From: Thomasclavelia spiroformis
Lineage (GTDB): Bacteria; Bacillota_I; Bacilli_A; Erysipelotrichales; Coprobacillaceae
Length of the DNA: 30,046 nt
Assembly: GCA_018369555.1 (NCBI GenBank)
Contig: JAGZCC010000024.1
Span: 1-30,046, forward strand
Reading direction: 5' to 3'
Shown here: positions 1-8,978 of the stretch, piece by piece
How positions within the stretch are numbered: the stretch's first letter is position 1
Layout of the letters: each line of letters opens with the position of its first letter
The notes under the pieces: model-generated
Told to the model about the DNA's origin: nothing
Seen by the model: only the letters and a program-made list of their open reading frames with translations
The model's database searches: none
Translations under genes and position numbers: made by a program

Positions 1-1818
1 ACGATTGCATACTTAATCGGATCCCCAGATTTAAATAAAAACAGATATCTGAAATTATATGATAACAATGATCAACTTTATTACCAATCAATTAATAATT
101 ATGCTGGACATTATGTCTCTTTGGATAATGTCAGTCAATATTTCAAAGATAGTATAGTAGCTATTGAAGATCATCGTTTTTATCAACATCGTGGGTTTGA
201 TCCAATTGGGATTTTAAGAGCTATAAAAGTAAATATCACAAATCAAAATAAATCACAAGGAGCCAGTACAATAACACAACAGTATGCTCGTTTATTATAC
301 TTAACAAACGAAAAATCTTGGTCTCGTAAAATAAAAGAGGCTTTTTTAACAATGCAGCTTGAAACACATTTAAATAAAGATTTAATTCTTGAGGGTTATA
401 TTAATAACGTATATTTTGGTCATGGTATTTATGGGATTGAAAATGCTGCACGTTATTTCTATGATAAAAGTGCTAAAGATTTAAATTTAAATGAAAGTTC
501 TATGCTTGCGGGAATAGTTAATGGACCCACTTACTTTTCACCATTAAATGATGAAAAAAGTGCTAAAAAAAGACAAACCGTAGTTTTAAATGCATTAATC
601 GATTCAAAAAAAATTACTAATCAACAAAAACAAGAAGTTTTAAATAGTCCTTTAAATTTAGCAAGTGAACATAAAATTGATGAAAACTTATCAAATAATT
701 TTTATAAAGATACCGTTATAGATGAATTAGAGGAACTTGGATATTACAATAATACTTACTTAAATCAAGGTCTAAATGTTTATACAACATTAAATCTTGA
801 CTATCAAAAAGTATTGGAGCAAAGTGCTACTAACTATACAAAAGATAGCGAAGTAGAAACATCAAGTATTGTAGTCGAACCATACACCAGTAAAATTCTA
901 GGATTAATTGGCGGTAAAGATTATTCGAAATCTCAATTCAATCGAGCAACTAAAGCAAATCGTCAAATTGGTAGTACAATTAAACCATTACTATATTATT
1001 TAGCATTAGAAAATGGTTTTAATCCTACAACAACCTTTTTAAACGAACCAACAACTTTCAAATTAGAAGATAATACAACTTATAGTCCTAGTAATTTTAA
1101 TAACAAATATGCTTACAAAGAAATAAATCTTGCTCAAGCAATTGCAGTATCCGATAATATATACGCAGTAAAAACACATCTTTTTCTAGGAAAAGAAAAC
1201 CTTGCCTCTTTGATCAAAAAATTTGACATTAAAGACGTAAAAGTAAATGCTTCACTTGCACTTGGAACATTGAACACTAATATTTATAATCTTGCTAATA
1301 TGTATAATACCCTTGCAAGTGAAGGCGTATATAATCATTTATACACCATTGAAAAAATCACGAATGATAAAGGTAAAATCATATACCAACATAATTCCCT
1401 AAATAAACAACTATTAAACAAAGATAGCTGTTTAGCATTATCACAATTATTAACAGCCCCTTTTGATAACAGATATAGCACATATTTACAAGCAACTATG
1501 GCCGCATATAAACTAGAAAATACCAACGCATGTAAAACCGGAAGTACTGACTTCGATAACTTAGCTGTAGCGTATAATCCCAATGTTTTAGTAGCTAGTT
1601 GGGTAGGTTATGATGATAATCGCAAAATGAAAACATCAAATGATAAAACTGTCGCTAAAAAAACAGTTGTCGATATCTTAAATTATACTAATGAAACCCA
1701 AACAGTTAGATGGTATAAACCTACTAAAAATCTTCAGGTAATCGCTATTGATCCTATCAGCAGTGAATTTGATGAAAACGGTATAACATACTGGTTTAAA
1801 AAAAATAATCCTGAATAA
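1..1818 (+). CDS. Class A penicillin-binding protein (glycosyltransferase/transpeptidase), 5' end outside window
   Basis: Bifunctional peptidoglycan synthase acting on the outer face of the membrane: it polymerises lipid II and cross-links stem peptides. The frame is open from base 1, so the cytoplasmic tail and membrane anchor lie upstream; a TTG at 121 is internal. The GT51 domain comes first: the catalytic Glu motif EDHRFYQHRG starts near 166, followed by GASTITQQYARLL (about 261-300), the KIKEAFLTMQLE region and the YINNVYFGHGIYG region. The transpeptidase domain follows with all three motifs intact: STIK (Ser codon at 973), SDN (about 1150-1158) and KTGS (from 1534). It ends shortly after the KTG region with no long C-terminal extension. 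The stop codon lies in a hairpin shared with the convergent HD gene. Family assignment is firm; which PBP1 paralogue it is cannot be said. Confidence 0.95.
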   Translation, partial: TIAYLIGSPDLNKNRYLKLYDNNDQLYYQSINNYAGHYVSLDNVSQYFKDSIVAIEDHRFYQHRGFDPIGILRAIKVNITNQNKSQGASTITQQYARLLYLTNEKSWSRKIKEAFLTMQLETHLNKDLILEGYINNVYFGHGIYGIENAARYFYDKSAKDLNLNESSMLAGIVNGPTYFSPLNDEKSAKKRQTVVLNALIDSKKITNQQKQEVLNSPLNLASEHKIDENLSNNFYKDTVIDELEELGYYNNTYLNQGLNVYTTLNLDYQKVLEQSATNYTKDSEVETSSIVVEPYTSKILGLIGGKDYSKSQFNRATKANRQIGSTIKPLLYYLALENGFNPTTTFLNEPTTFKLEDNTTYSPSNFNNKYAYKEINLAQAIAVSDNIYAVKTHLFLGKENLASLIKKFDIKDVKVNASLALGTLNTNIYNLANMYNTLASEGVYNHLYTIEKITNDKGKIIYQHNSLNKQLLNKDSCLALSQLLTAPFDNRYSTYLQATMAAYKLENTNACKTGSTDFDNLAVAYNPNVLVASWVGYDDNRKMKTSNDKTVAKKTVVDILNYTNETQTVRWYKPTKNLQVIAIDPISSEFDENGITYWFKKNNPE

Positions 1819-1830
1819 ATTATTCAGGAT
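1808..1830 (-). terminator. Hairpin terminator shared by the convergent PBP and HD genes
   Basis: A perfect 10-bp stem (1808-1817 with 1821-1830) with a 3-nt loop. It contains the TAA of the plus-strand PBP gene (1816-1818) and the TAA of the minus-strand HD gene (1820-1822). A U-rich tract follows on the minus strand (the A-run upstream of 1808), so it should work best for the HD transcript; on the plus strand no clean U-tract follows. Confidence 0.75.
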
Positions 1831-3046
1831 AAAATATTTTATGATCAATTTTATTTTTACTAGAATACGTTATTGCCCCTACAATTTCCGATACTTCCGG
1901 TAACAATTTCAAATCATGATTAACTAATACCTCAATTGCCTGAACATCATCATTATCATAATACATATAGGGAATTTGACTTTGATCATCACTTACAACG
2001 TAATATCTTACCACAACACCACTTTGCCTAAATTTATTTATAATTTTTATTTTCTCTTCTTCATTATTTAAATCACGATAGATAAATAATTTTCGATTTA
2101 AAAAACGTTCACACAAATCAGCTAAAATTTCATCATCACTTTCACTTAATAATCTAAAATAATATAACACAATACTTTCATCTAATTTAACATAATCTAC
2201 TTCATTAACCTCTCCTTCTAAAAAAGGTTTTAAATAACGAATATCACCAAAATCATATCCCTCATTATATAAATCTTTTATTCTCCTAAAAATACAAATC
2301 AATAATTGCTCATAACTTCTTGATGTAGGGTGATAATACACTTGCCAATACATATGATATCTTGCTAGAATATAATTTTCAATTGCTTGCACCCCAGAAT
2401 ACTTATAAACAATTTTATTATCTACTACCTTCATTACCCTTAAAATTCTATATAAATCAAAATGCCCATAAGTAGTCCCTGTAAAATAAGAATCTCGTAA
2501 TAAATAATCCATTCTATCCGCATCTAATTGACTTGATATCATTTGAATCAAAATAGTATTAGGATGCGTTTTTTCAATAATACTACTAACTTTTTTAGAA
2601 AAATCTTTTTCAAATGATTCTAAAATAGTATTTACCTCACTTTGACCATTAATAATTTTAACTGTATACTCTTCATGATTTAAACCAAACGCACCTTCAA
2701 AGCAATGTGAAAATGGTCCATGACCCAGATCATGCAATAGTGCTGCACACATAACTGTCAATTTATCGTAATCACTTAAGTACTTACCAACTTCACTATT
2801 ATAAATCATTTTTCGAACAATAAAATATACTCCTAAACAATGACAAAAGCGTGAATGTTCCGCACTTTGATATACTAAATGTGTCCCTCCTAGTTGCTTT
2901 ATTCTCCTAAGCCTTTGCATTTCTTTAGAATTAATCAAATCAAGGATAAGCGGTTGATCAACATGGATATAATTATGGATTGCATCACGGAACACTTTAC
3001 TATCATCTAACTTTGTATCATCTAAATTATAATCTTTTACTTTCAT
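1820..3046 (-). CDS. HD-domain metal-dependent phosphohydrolase (YwfO/dGTPase-like)
   Basis: A 408-residue cytosolic HD-superfamily protein. The N-terminal half holds the metal-binding motifs: a histidine in HSRFCHCLGVY (about residues 64-74) and the HD pair in LLHDLGHGPFSHCFE (about 103-117). A further conserved stretch, SSQLDADRMDYLLRDSYFTG, lies near 171-190. This order is that of the SpoT/dGTPase-like branch that includes Bacillus YwfO, and the length is close to YwfO. The ATG at 3044-3046 is preceded by AAAGAGGTG at good spacing. Related proteins hydrolyse (d)NTPs, but the substrate of this one cannot be read from sequence. It appears to be a single-gene unit between two hairpins. Confidence 0.85.
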   Translation of the reverse strand: MKVKDYNLDDTKLDDSKVFRDAIHNYIHVDQPLILDLINSKEMQRLRRIKQLGGTHLVYQSAEHSRFCHCLGVYFIVRKMIYNSEVGKYLSDYDKLTVMCAALLHDLGHGPFSHCFEGAFGLNHEEYTVKIINGQSEVNTILESFEKDFSKKVSSIIEKTHPNTILIQMISSQLDADRMDYLLRDSYFTGTTYGHFDLYRILRVMKVVDNKIVYKYSGVQAIENYILARYHMYWQVYYHPTSRSYEQLLICIFRRIKDLYNEGYDFGDIRYLKPFLEGEVNEVDYVKLDESIVLYYFRLLSESDDEILADLCERFLNRKLFIYRDLNNEEEKIKIINKFRQSGVVVRYYVVSDDQSQIPYMYYDNDDVQAIEVLVNHDLKLLPEVSEIVGAITYSSKNKIDHKIFYPE

Positions 3047-3099
3047 GCTCGCACCTCTTTTTCTTTATATTATCGTTCTAATTATTATTTTAAATACTC

Positions 3100-3134
3100 A
3101 AAAGGTTAGATATACCAAAATAATCTAACCTTTT
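3100..3134 (-). terminator. Terminator of the acn-icd-gntR operon
   Basis: A 12-bp perfect inverted repeat (3100-3111 and 3123-3134) with an 11-nt loop, 9 nt beyond the gntR stop codon. The 3' arm ends in a four-U run on the minus strand, followed by mixed AT sequence, so it may be only moderately efficient. Confidence 0.65.
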
Positions 3135-3143
3135 AAAATAATT

Positions 3144-3827
3144 TTATTCTTCAACATTATTTTTCTTTTCATAATAACTTCTAACTAACATCTGTGTTTT
3201 TCTAATATGATGTTGTATTTTTTCTTTAGCTAATTTTTTATCACGAGCCAAAACAGCTTCATATATTTCACGGTGCTCTTTAGCTGCTGATACTAAACGG
3301 TCCGGTTGACGAATTGAATGCTTTGAAGTTACATGAATGTAATAATTAATATCACTTAAAAGTTGTTCAAAATATTTAGATTGTGTACAACGATATATAG
3401 CATCATGAAAAGCTATATTAATATCATTAAATTTTTCTTGATCACCTTTTTTGGCATAAAATTCCATCAAATCATACACTTCTTTAATTTTTTCTAATTC
3501 ATCTTCTGTAATTCTTTCAATTGCTAATTGAATTGCTAATCCTTCTAATGCATAACGAATTTCCAACATATCATCAATATCACGATGAGAAAATCCTAAA
3601 ACATATACACCTTTATTAGGAATACTTTTAACTAATCCTTCTAATTCTAATTGCTTTAAAGCTTCTCGAATCGGTGTTCTAGAAATATTTAATTCCTTTG
3701 ATAAAGCAACTTCATTAAGCTTTTGACCTTGGACATATTCTTCGTTTAAAATTTTATCACGCAAAACATTAAAAATCTTATTTCCTAACGATCCATGTCC
3801 GGTATTTTCTAATAAATTTTTTGTCAT
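3144..3827 (-). CDS. GntR family transcriptional regulator, FadR/FCD subfamily
   Basis: A 227-residue DNA-binding regulator. Residues about 15-80 form the winged helix-turn-helix, with the recognition region LNISRTPIREALKQLELEG and the wing SIPNKGVYV. Residues about 85-215 are an all-helical FCD ligand domain with the usual metal-site histidines in FHDAIYRCT, KEHREIYEAV and QHHIRKTQ, so it probably binds a small carboxylate or similar effector through a metal. It is the last gene of the aconitase/isocitrate dehydrogenase operon: the icd TAG ends 3 nt before this ATG, so translation is probably coupled. FCD regulators usually control their own operon, and palindromes of the type they bind lie at the acn, opp and symporter promoters. 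The effector is unknown; citrate, 2-oxoglutarate or an amino acid are candidates by context only. Confidence 0.92.
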   Translation of the reverse strand: MTKNLLENTGHGSLGNKIFNVLRDKILNEEYVQGQKLNEVALSKELNISRTPIREALKQLELEGLVKSIPNKGVYVLGFSHRDIDDMLEIRYALEGLAIQLAIERITEDELEKIKEVYDLMEFYAKKGDQEKFNDINIAFHDAIYRCTQSKYFEQLLSDINYYIHVTSKHSIRQPDRLVSAAKEHREIYEAVLARDKKLAKEKIQHHIRKTQMLVRSYYEKKNNVEE

Positions 3828-3830
3828 ATC

Positions 3831-4826
3831 CTACCCTAACTTTCTTATAATCGCATCTGTAAATTGTTCTGTTGTAGCATTACCACCAATATCAGGAGTA
3901 ATCATAATTCCTTCTTCAACTACTGCTTGCAATGCTGATTTTAATTTATTAGCATCTTCAACTTTACCTAGTGCTTCCAACATTAAACAAAACGCTAATA
4001 ACAAGGCACTTGGATTAGCTATACCTTTGCCGGCAATATCTGGTGCACTTCCATGAACAGCTTCATAAATTCGATATTCATCTCCAATATTTCCACTTGG
4101 TGCAAAACCTAATCCTCCAACTAATCCAGCACATAAATCAGAAACGATATCACCATATAAATTAGGTGCTACTAAAACATCAAATGTTTCAGGACGAATA
4201 ACTAATTGCATACACATATTATCTATAATTACTTCTTGTGTTTCAATTTCTGGATAATCCTTTGCTACATCTCTAAACGCTTCTAAAAATAGACCATCTG
4301 TATATTTCATAATATTAGCTTTATGAATAGCAGTTACTTTTTTACGATTATTATTTTTTGCATATTCAAAAGCATATCGACAAATCTTTTCACTTGCTTC
4401 TCTTGTAATTAATTTAACTCCATTTGCCATATTAGGATTGATCATATATTCAATTCCCTTATATAAGTCTTCTGTATTTTCACGAATAATTACTAAATCA
4501 ATATTTTCATAACGAGAATTGATTCCTTTAAAAGACTTTATTGGTCGCACATTAGCATAAGTTGCAAATTGTTGTCTTAACGCAACATTAACACTTCTAA
4601 AACCTGTTCCTACTGGTGTTGCAGTTGGTCCCTTCAATGCCCATTTATATTTTTTTATTGCATCAATTAGACCTGGTTCAAATACCTCCTTTGTTTTAGC
4701 AGCATATTCGCCACCAGCTTGATATTCTATCCATTCAATATCTAAATTCATTGCCTTAGTAATATCAACTACACTTTTTGATATCTCTTTACCAATCCCG
4801 TCTCCAGGTATCAATACAGCTTTCAT
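3831..4826 (-). CDS. icd: Isocitrate dehydrogenase, predicted NAD-dependent
   Basis: A 331-residue member of the isocitrate/isopropylmalate dehydrogenase family. It converts isocitrate to 2-oxoglutarate and CO2 in the cytosol. Visible landmarks are the N-terminal IPGDGIGKE, the substrate-loop RENTEDLYKGIE (about 114-125), the metal-binding region NLYGDIVSDLCAGLVGG (about 223-239) and the cofactor region HGSAPDIAGKGIANPSA. At the positions that decide cofactor use in E. coli Icd (Lys-Tyr in PKYAG) this protein has Asp-Ile, which is the NAD pattern. Upstream aconitase ends in TAATG, so the icd ATG shares one base with the acn stop, and a GGAGGTGA site lies just before. Homoisocitrate or isopropylmalate dehydrogenase are alternatives, but no leu or lys genes are nearby and aconitase is. 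Confidence 0.88.
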   Translation of the reverse strand: MKAVLIPGDGIGKEISKSVVDITKAMNLDIEWIEYQAGGEYAAKTKEVFEPGLIDAIKKYKWALKGPTATPVGTGFRSVNVALRQQFATYANVRPIKSFKGINSRYENIDLVIIRENTEDLYKGIEYMINPNMANGVKLITREASEKICRYAFEYAKNNNRKKVTAIHKANIMKYTDGLFLEAFRDVAKDYPEIETQEVIIDNMCMQLVIRPETFDVLVAPNLYGDIVSDLCAGLVGGLGFAPSGNIGDEYRIYEAVHGSAPDIAGKGIANPSALLLAFCLMLEALGKVEDANKLKSALQAVVEEGIMITPDIGGNATTEQFTDAIIRKLG

Positions 4827-6751
4827 TAAAAATCACCTCCCAATTCTTTAATAGCATTCAATAATCCACCATATTTGATCATTACTTTTTCCCTTGGCGA
4901 TAAAGTTAAACTAGCACTAATCGACTCATTTGTACTTTCATTAATAACTTTAACTACTCCATTATTTTCAACTACTTCTTTAATATTTATAATTTTATAA
5001 CTATCACAATCATTAAAGAAATCTTGTTCATCTGCTTTAATCACTAATGGTAAAATACCATTATTAATTAAATTAGAACGATGAATTCTTGCAAAAGAAA
5101 CCGCAAAAATAGCTTTTATTTTCAAATAATTAGGAACTAAAGCCGCGTGCTCACGAGAACTTCCTTGTCCATAATTATCTCCACCAACAATAAAACCACC
5201 ATTATTAGCTATTGCTCGATTATAAAATTCTGGATCAACTTTACTAAATGAAAATTTAGCTAAATGTGGTACATTTGAACGATATGGCAATAATTTACTA
5301 TCAGAAGGGACAATATGATCAGTTGAAATATTATCTCCTACTTTTAAAACAACTTTTCCTACTATTTCATCTTTAATTTTATCACCACGTGGTACCGGTT
5401 TAATATTTGGTCCCATATATATTTCATTATTTTCATCGTATTCATCAATAAAGAAATTTTCATTTTTAATAAATGGTGTATTAGGTACATCAGCCAGATA
5501 CATATCATCTTCAAATTCTTGTGACATATATCCTTTAATTGCACTTAATGCTGCTACTTCTGGCGATACTAAATAAACGCTAGCATCATTGGTTCCAGAA
5601 CGACCTTTAAAATTACGGTTAATTGTTCTAAGTGAAATTCCTTTAGACAAAGGTGCTTGTCCCATTCCAATACATGGCCCACATCCACATTCAAGAATAC
5701 GTGCTCCAGCTTGCACCATATCACCTAAAGCACCGTTTTTTGCAAGCATTGCTAAAATCGAACTAGACCCTGGAGCAATTACCAAGGAAACATGTTCAGC
5801 AACTTTTCTTCCTTTTAAAATTTTTGCAGCTTTCATCATATCTGTAAAAGATGAATTTGTACAACTTCCAATTACAACCTGATTAATTTTCATACCCTCA
5901 AGTTCTTTAACCGGAACAACCGCATCAGGACTATGAGGTTTAGCTGTCATTGGAACTAATGCACTTAAATCAACTGTTAATTCCTGATCATAAACAGCAT
6001 CATCATCCGCTTTAATTTCAATATAATCTGCAACTCGTCCTTGTTGCTGTAAATATTCTTTAGTTCGTTCATCAGTTGGAAAAATTGAAGTCGTAGCTCC
6101 AAGTTCTGCCCCCATATTACAAATAGTTGCTCGATCTGTTAAAGATAGTGACGCAATTCCTTCACCAGTATATTCAATAATTTTATTAACACCACCCTTA
6201 ACCGTTAATTGTTGTAAAATATACAAGATAATATCTTTCGCACTTACCCATGGTGCTTTTTTACCTACTAAATTAACCTTAACTACAGTTGGACATTGTA
6301 AATAATATTTACCAGTAGCCATAGCTACTGCAACATCTAATCCACCAGCACCAATTGCAATCATCCCCATTGCTCCGCAAGTTGGTGTATGTGAATCAGA
6401 GCCAACTAATGTTTTACCTGGTTTAGCAAAATTTTCTAATTGTAATTGATGGCATACCCCATTTCCTGGTTTTGAAAAAACAATCCCATGCTTTTTAGCT
6501 ACACTACGAATAAATTCATGATCATCCATATTTTCAAAGCCTGTTTGTAACATATTATGATCAATATATGCTACCGCTTTTTCTACTGCAACGTGTTTAA
6601 TATTCATTGCCTCTAATTGAAGATAAGCCATAGTTCCTGTAGAATCCTGTGTTAGTGTTTGGTCAATTTGAATCCCAATTTGTTCACCAGGAATCAACCG
6701 TCCTTCTTTAAGTTTACTACTTAAAACTTTATAAGCTAAACTCATACCCAT
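4826..6751 (-). CDS. acn: Aconitate hydratase (Aquifex-type, monomeric, 4Fe-4S)
   Basis: Isomerises citrate to isocitrate via cis-aconitate, supplying the dehydrogenase encoded next. The protein has about 641 residues, much shorter than AcnA (about 890), and matches the short Aquifex-type family. The cluster cysteines are visible in IGSCTNSSF and in ECGCGPCIGMGQ; other landmarks are GSDSHTPTCGAMG and the C-terminal swivelling domain with GGDNYGQGSSREHAALVP. I chose ATG 6749-6751 (MGMSLAYK): a GGGGG ribosome-binding stretch lies 9 nt upstream. The earlier ATG at 6785-6787 overlaps the predicted -10 box and has no binding site. No citrate synthase gene lies in the operon. The operon would provide the 2-oxoglutarate arm used for glutamate synthesis rather than a complete TCA cycle (inference). 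Confidence 0.9.
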   Translation of the reverse strand: MGMSLAYKVLSSKLKEGRLIPGEQIGIQIDQTLTQDSTGTMAYLQLEAMNIKHVAVEKAVAYIDHNMLQTGFENMDDHEFIRSVAKKHGIVFSKPGNGVCHQLQLENFAKPGKTLVGSDSHTPTCGAMGMIAIGAGGLDVAVAMATGKYYLQCPTVVKVNLVGKKAPWVSAKDIILYILQQLTVKGGVNKIIEYTGEGIASLSLTDRATICNMGAELGATTSIFPTDERTKEYLQQQGRVADYIEIKADDDAVYDQELTVDLSALVPMTAKPHSPDAVVPVKELEGMKINQVVIGSCTNSSFTDMMKAAKILKGRKVAEHVSLVIAPGSSSILAMLAKNGALGDMVQAGARILECGCGPCIGMGQAPLSKGISLRTINRNFKGRSGTNDASVYLVSPEVAALSAIKGYMSQEFEDDMYLADVPNTPFIKNENFFIDEYDENNEIYMGPNIKPVPRGDKIKDEIVGKVVLKVGDNISTDHIVPSDSKLLPYRSNVPHLAKFSFSKVDPEFYNRAIANNGGFIVGGDNYGQGSSREHAALVPNYLKIKAIFAVSFARIHRSNLINNGILPLVIKADEQDFFNDCDSYKIINIKEVVENNGVVKVINESTNESISASLTLSPREKVMIKYGGLLNAIKELGGDF

Positions 6752-6772
6752 TATACTATACCCCCGTATTCC

Positions 6773-6787
6773 TTGTATTGCATACAA
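6773..6787. promoter_or_regulatory. Candidate GntR/FCD operator at the acn transcription start
   Basis: Plus-strand TTGTATTGCATACAA: TTGTAT and ATACAA half-sites separated by 3 bp, centred on the predicted transcription start. Half-sites match those at the symporter promoter, but the spacing is wider, so it is a less certain site than the one at 19127-19140. Confidence 0.45.
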
Positions 6788-6815
6788 TTATACAAAAAAA
6801 CAATTCTGATTACAA
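6787..6815 (-). promoter_or_regulatory. Promoter of acn-icd-gntR
   Basis: On the minus strand, -35 TTGTAA (6810-6815), a 17-bp spacer and a perfect -10 TATAAT (6787-6792). Predicted start of transcription is near 6780, giving a leader of about 29 nt before the chosen acn ATG. Confidence 0.7.
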
Positions 6816-6900
6816 CCCTTTCCATAAAATTTTAAAATAAGTTAAACATCTTACAACAATAATTTCTTTAGAACAATGACCATCTAAAAACAATAAAAAT

Positions 6901-6916
6901 AGGGGAATTTTCCCCT
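6901..6916 (-). terminator. Terminator of the opp-peptidase operon
   Basis: A 16-bp palindrome with a 7-bp GC-containing stem and 2-nt loop, 11 nt past the peptidase stop codon. On the minus strand it is followed by a T-rich stretch (ATTTTTATTGTTTTT). Confidence 0.75.
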
Positions 6917-6927
6917 CTAGCTAATCA

Positions 6928-7968
6928 TTAAATATCTAACGCATAAGCTATTGCTAGTTTTGCCGTTTCTTCAATAGCACTTATATGACAACGTTCCATT
7001 CCATGTGAATTAATACATGCCATTCCAAATGCAGCTGCATAAACATTATTTCCAGCTCTTATTGCTGCATTAGCATCAGTTCCATAACGATAAAAAACAT
7101 CAACACAATAATTTAAATTAGCTTTTTTAGCTTGTGAAATAATTCGATTAGTTAATCCTCGATCATATGGAGAATAATTATCTTTTGCACAGATACTTAC
7201 TGTTGTTTCATTACCATGATAATCAGGTCCAATTAACCCAATATCTAGTGCCACATATTCACTTACTTCCTCTGGTACATATGCCCCTCCATGTCCAATT
7301 TCTTCGTATAATGGAAATGCTAACAAGGTACGATATTTAGGTTTTAAATTATTACGTTTAAAATAAGCTATCATTTCAAACAGCGCAGCTACTGCCGCTT
7401 TATCGTCAATGAATCGAGATTTAACATATCCTGATGGCGTATATTCAAAATGTGGATCAATTGAAATAACATCACCATGATCAATTCCTAAATTCATAAC
7501 ATCAGCTTTAGAATTAACATCTTCATGTAAAATAACTTCCATATGTAATTCATCTCGCGGTGCTGTTCTAGCATCATCAAATACATGAACTGAATGTGAT
7601 TTACAAATAACCATACCTCGATATTTCTTTCCATCACGTGTATGAATAGTTACCCCTTCACCTTCAATACTCGAATAATTCACTCCACCTAATTGACGTA
7701 CTTCTAAGTGTCCTTCATCACTAATATGACGAACAATCAAACCAATTGTATCAAGATGTGCTCCCATACAAACGGTTTTAGAATTATCCTCACCCTCTAA
7801 AGTAATATAACCTGTTCTTTTTCGATCATAAGTCACTTCATATCCAAATTCTTTAGCTTTCTTTTCTAAAAAAGGATGAATTTCTTCATAATAACTTACT
7901 GGACTTGGTACATCAATAAACTCTTTACAAAACTCAACAATTTCTTTTCTATCAACTGAAATTTCCAT
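6928..7968 (-). CDS. M42 family metallo-aminopeptidase
   Basis: A 346-residue cytosolic di-zinc peptidase that removes N-terminal residues from peptides. Metal and catalytic motifs are in the expected order: GAHLDT (His near residue 71), the FIDDKAAVAALFEM segment carrying the bridging Asp, the catalytic EEIGHGGA Glu pair, and DIGLIGPDY. A C-terminal segment CHISAIEETAKLAIAY holds the last histidine ligand. The ATG at 7966-7968 has GAGG 8 nt upstream; the TTG two codons earlier would sit almost on the binding site and is rejected. It is the last gene of the opp operon, 20 nt after oppF, so it most likely digests the peptides that the transporter brings in. M42 proteins are sometimes annotated as endoglucanases; context favours peptidase. 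Confidence 0.9.
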   Translation of the reverse strand: MEISVDRKEIVEFCKEFIDVPSPVSYYEEIHPFLEKKAKEFGYEVTYDRKRTGYITLEGEDNSKTVCMGAHLDTIGLIVRHISDEGHLEVRQLGGVNYSSIEGEGVTIHTRDGKKYRGMVICKSHSVHVFDDARTAPRDELHMEVILHEDVNSKADVMNLGIDHGDVISIDPHFEYTPSGYVKSRFIDDKAAVAALFEMIAYFKRNNLKPKYRTLLAFPLYEEIGHGGAYVPEEVSEYVALDIGLIGPDYHGNETTVSICAKDNYSPYDRGLTNRIISQAKKANLNYCVDVFYRYGTDANAAIRAGNNVYAAAFGMACINSHGMERCHISAIEETAKLAIAYALDI

Positions 7969-7988
7969 CTTCAATACCTCTATTAATC

Positions 7989-8978
7989 TTATTTTTTATT
8001 ATCATATAAATGACAAGCACATTTATGTCCTGGTTTTACTTCTTTTAACTCTGGACGTACTGATTTACAAATTTCCATTGCTTTAGGACATCTTGTAACA
8101 AAACGACATCCTTGAGGAGGATTAGCTGGGCTTGGCACATCCCCGCCTAAAATTTCTTTATCATCAATACGTTCACTTGAAATCCTAGGAATTGCTGAAA
8201 ATAATGCTTGAGTATAAGGATGCAACGGATTACTATAAAGCTCTTTTTTATCAGCCATTTCCATCATATTTCCTAAATACATTACCCCTACTCGATCAGC
8301 AATATGTTTTACAACACTCAAATCGTGAGAAATAAAAATATACGCAATTCCTAATTTTTCTTGCAATTCCCGTAATAAATTAATAATTTTTGCTTGAATC
8401 GAAACATCTAATGCAGAAACCGGTTCATCACAAATAATTAATTTTGGCTGTAATGCAATTGCTCGAGCAATTCCAATTCTTTGACGTTGTCCTCCAGAGA
8501 ATTCATGAGGATAACGATATAAATAATCTAAATTCAAACCAACTTGTTTCATAACTTCAACAATTCGATCATCACGTTCTTTTTTAGTTTTATATATTTT
8601 AGCAATATCGATTGGTTCCCCAATAATATCTTTAACTGTCATCCTAGGATTTAATGAAGCATAAGGATCTTGAAAAATTAATTTAATATTCTCTCTTGCC
8701 TTTTTTAAATCATTCCCTTTTAATGCCGTAAAATCCTGTCCATCTAAAACAATTTTTCCATCTGTAGGTTCAATCAAACGAATAATACTTTTACCCATTG
8801 TTGATTTACCACAGCCAGATTCCCCTACAATTCCAAAAGTTTCTCCAACTCTTACATCAAAACTAATATCATCTACCGCTTTGACAAAGTCATTAGAACG
8901 TTTCAATGAAGATGATTTAACAGGATAATACTTTTTTAAATGTTCAACTTTCAATAAAATATCATCATTTTTTTCCAT
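7989..8978 (-). CDS. oppF: Oligopeptide ABC transporter ATPase, OppF-type
   Basis: A 329-residue ABC ATPase, the second nucleotide-binding subunit of the importer. Walker A GESGCGKST is near residue 53, the signature FSGGQRQRIGIARAIAL and Walker B LIICDEPVSALD follow, then the switch histidine in ISHDLSVVKHIAD. The C-terminal OppD/F extension has conserved cysteines in GCRFVTRCPKAMEIC and HKCACHLY. The start overlaps the oppD stop as TAATG, which implies translational coupling and equal amounts of the two ATPases. OppF or DppF cannot be told apart by sequence alone. Confidence 0.92.
   Translation of the reverse strand: MEKNDDILLKVEHLKKYYPVKSSSLKRSNDFVKAVDDISFDVRVGETFGIVGESGCGKSTMGKSIIRLIEPTDGKIVLDGQDFTALKGNDLKKARENIKLIFQDPYASLNPRMTVKDIIGEPIDIAKIYKTKKERDDRIVEVMKQVGLNLDYLYRYPHEFSGGQRQRIGIARAIALQPKLIICDEPVSALDVSIQAKIINLLRELQEKLGIAYIFISHDLSVVKHIADRVGVMYLGNMMEMADKKELYSNPLHPYTQALFSAIPRISSERIDDKEILGGDVPSPANPPQGCRFVTRCPKAMEICKSVRPELKEVKPGHKCACHLYDNKK

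Noticed and set aside
1335..1583. Minus-strand open frame of 82 codons
   Set aside because: Antisense to the transpeptidase domain of the PBP; no start signal.
5589..5882. Plus-strand open frame of 97 codons
   Set aside because: Antisense to the conserved aconitase cluster-binding region; explained by that gene's codon use.
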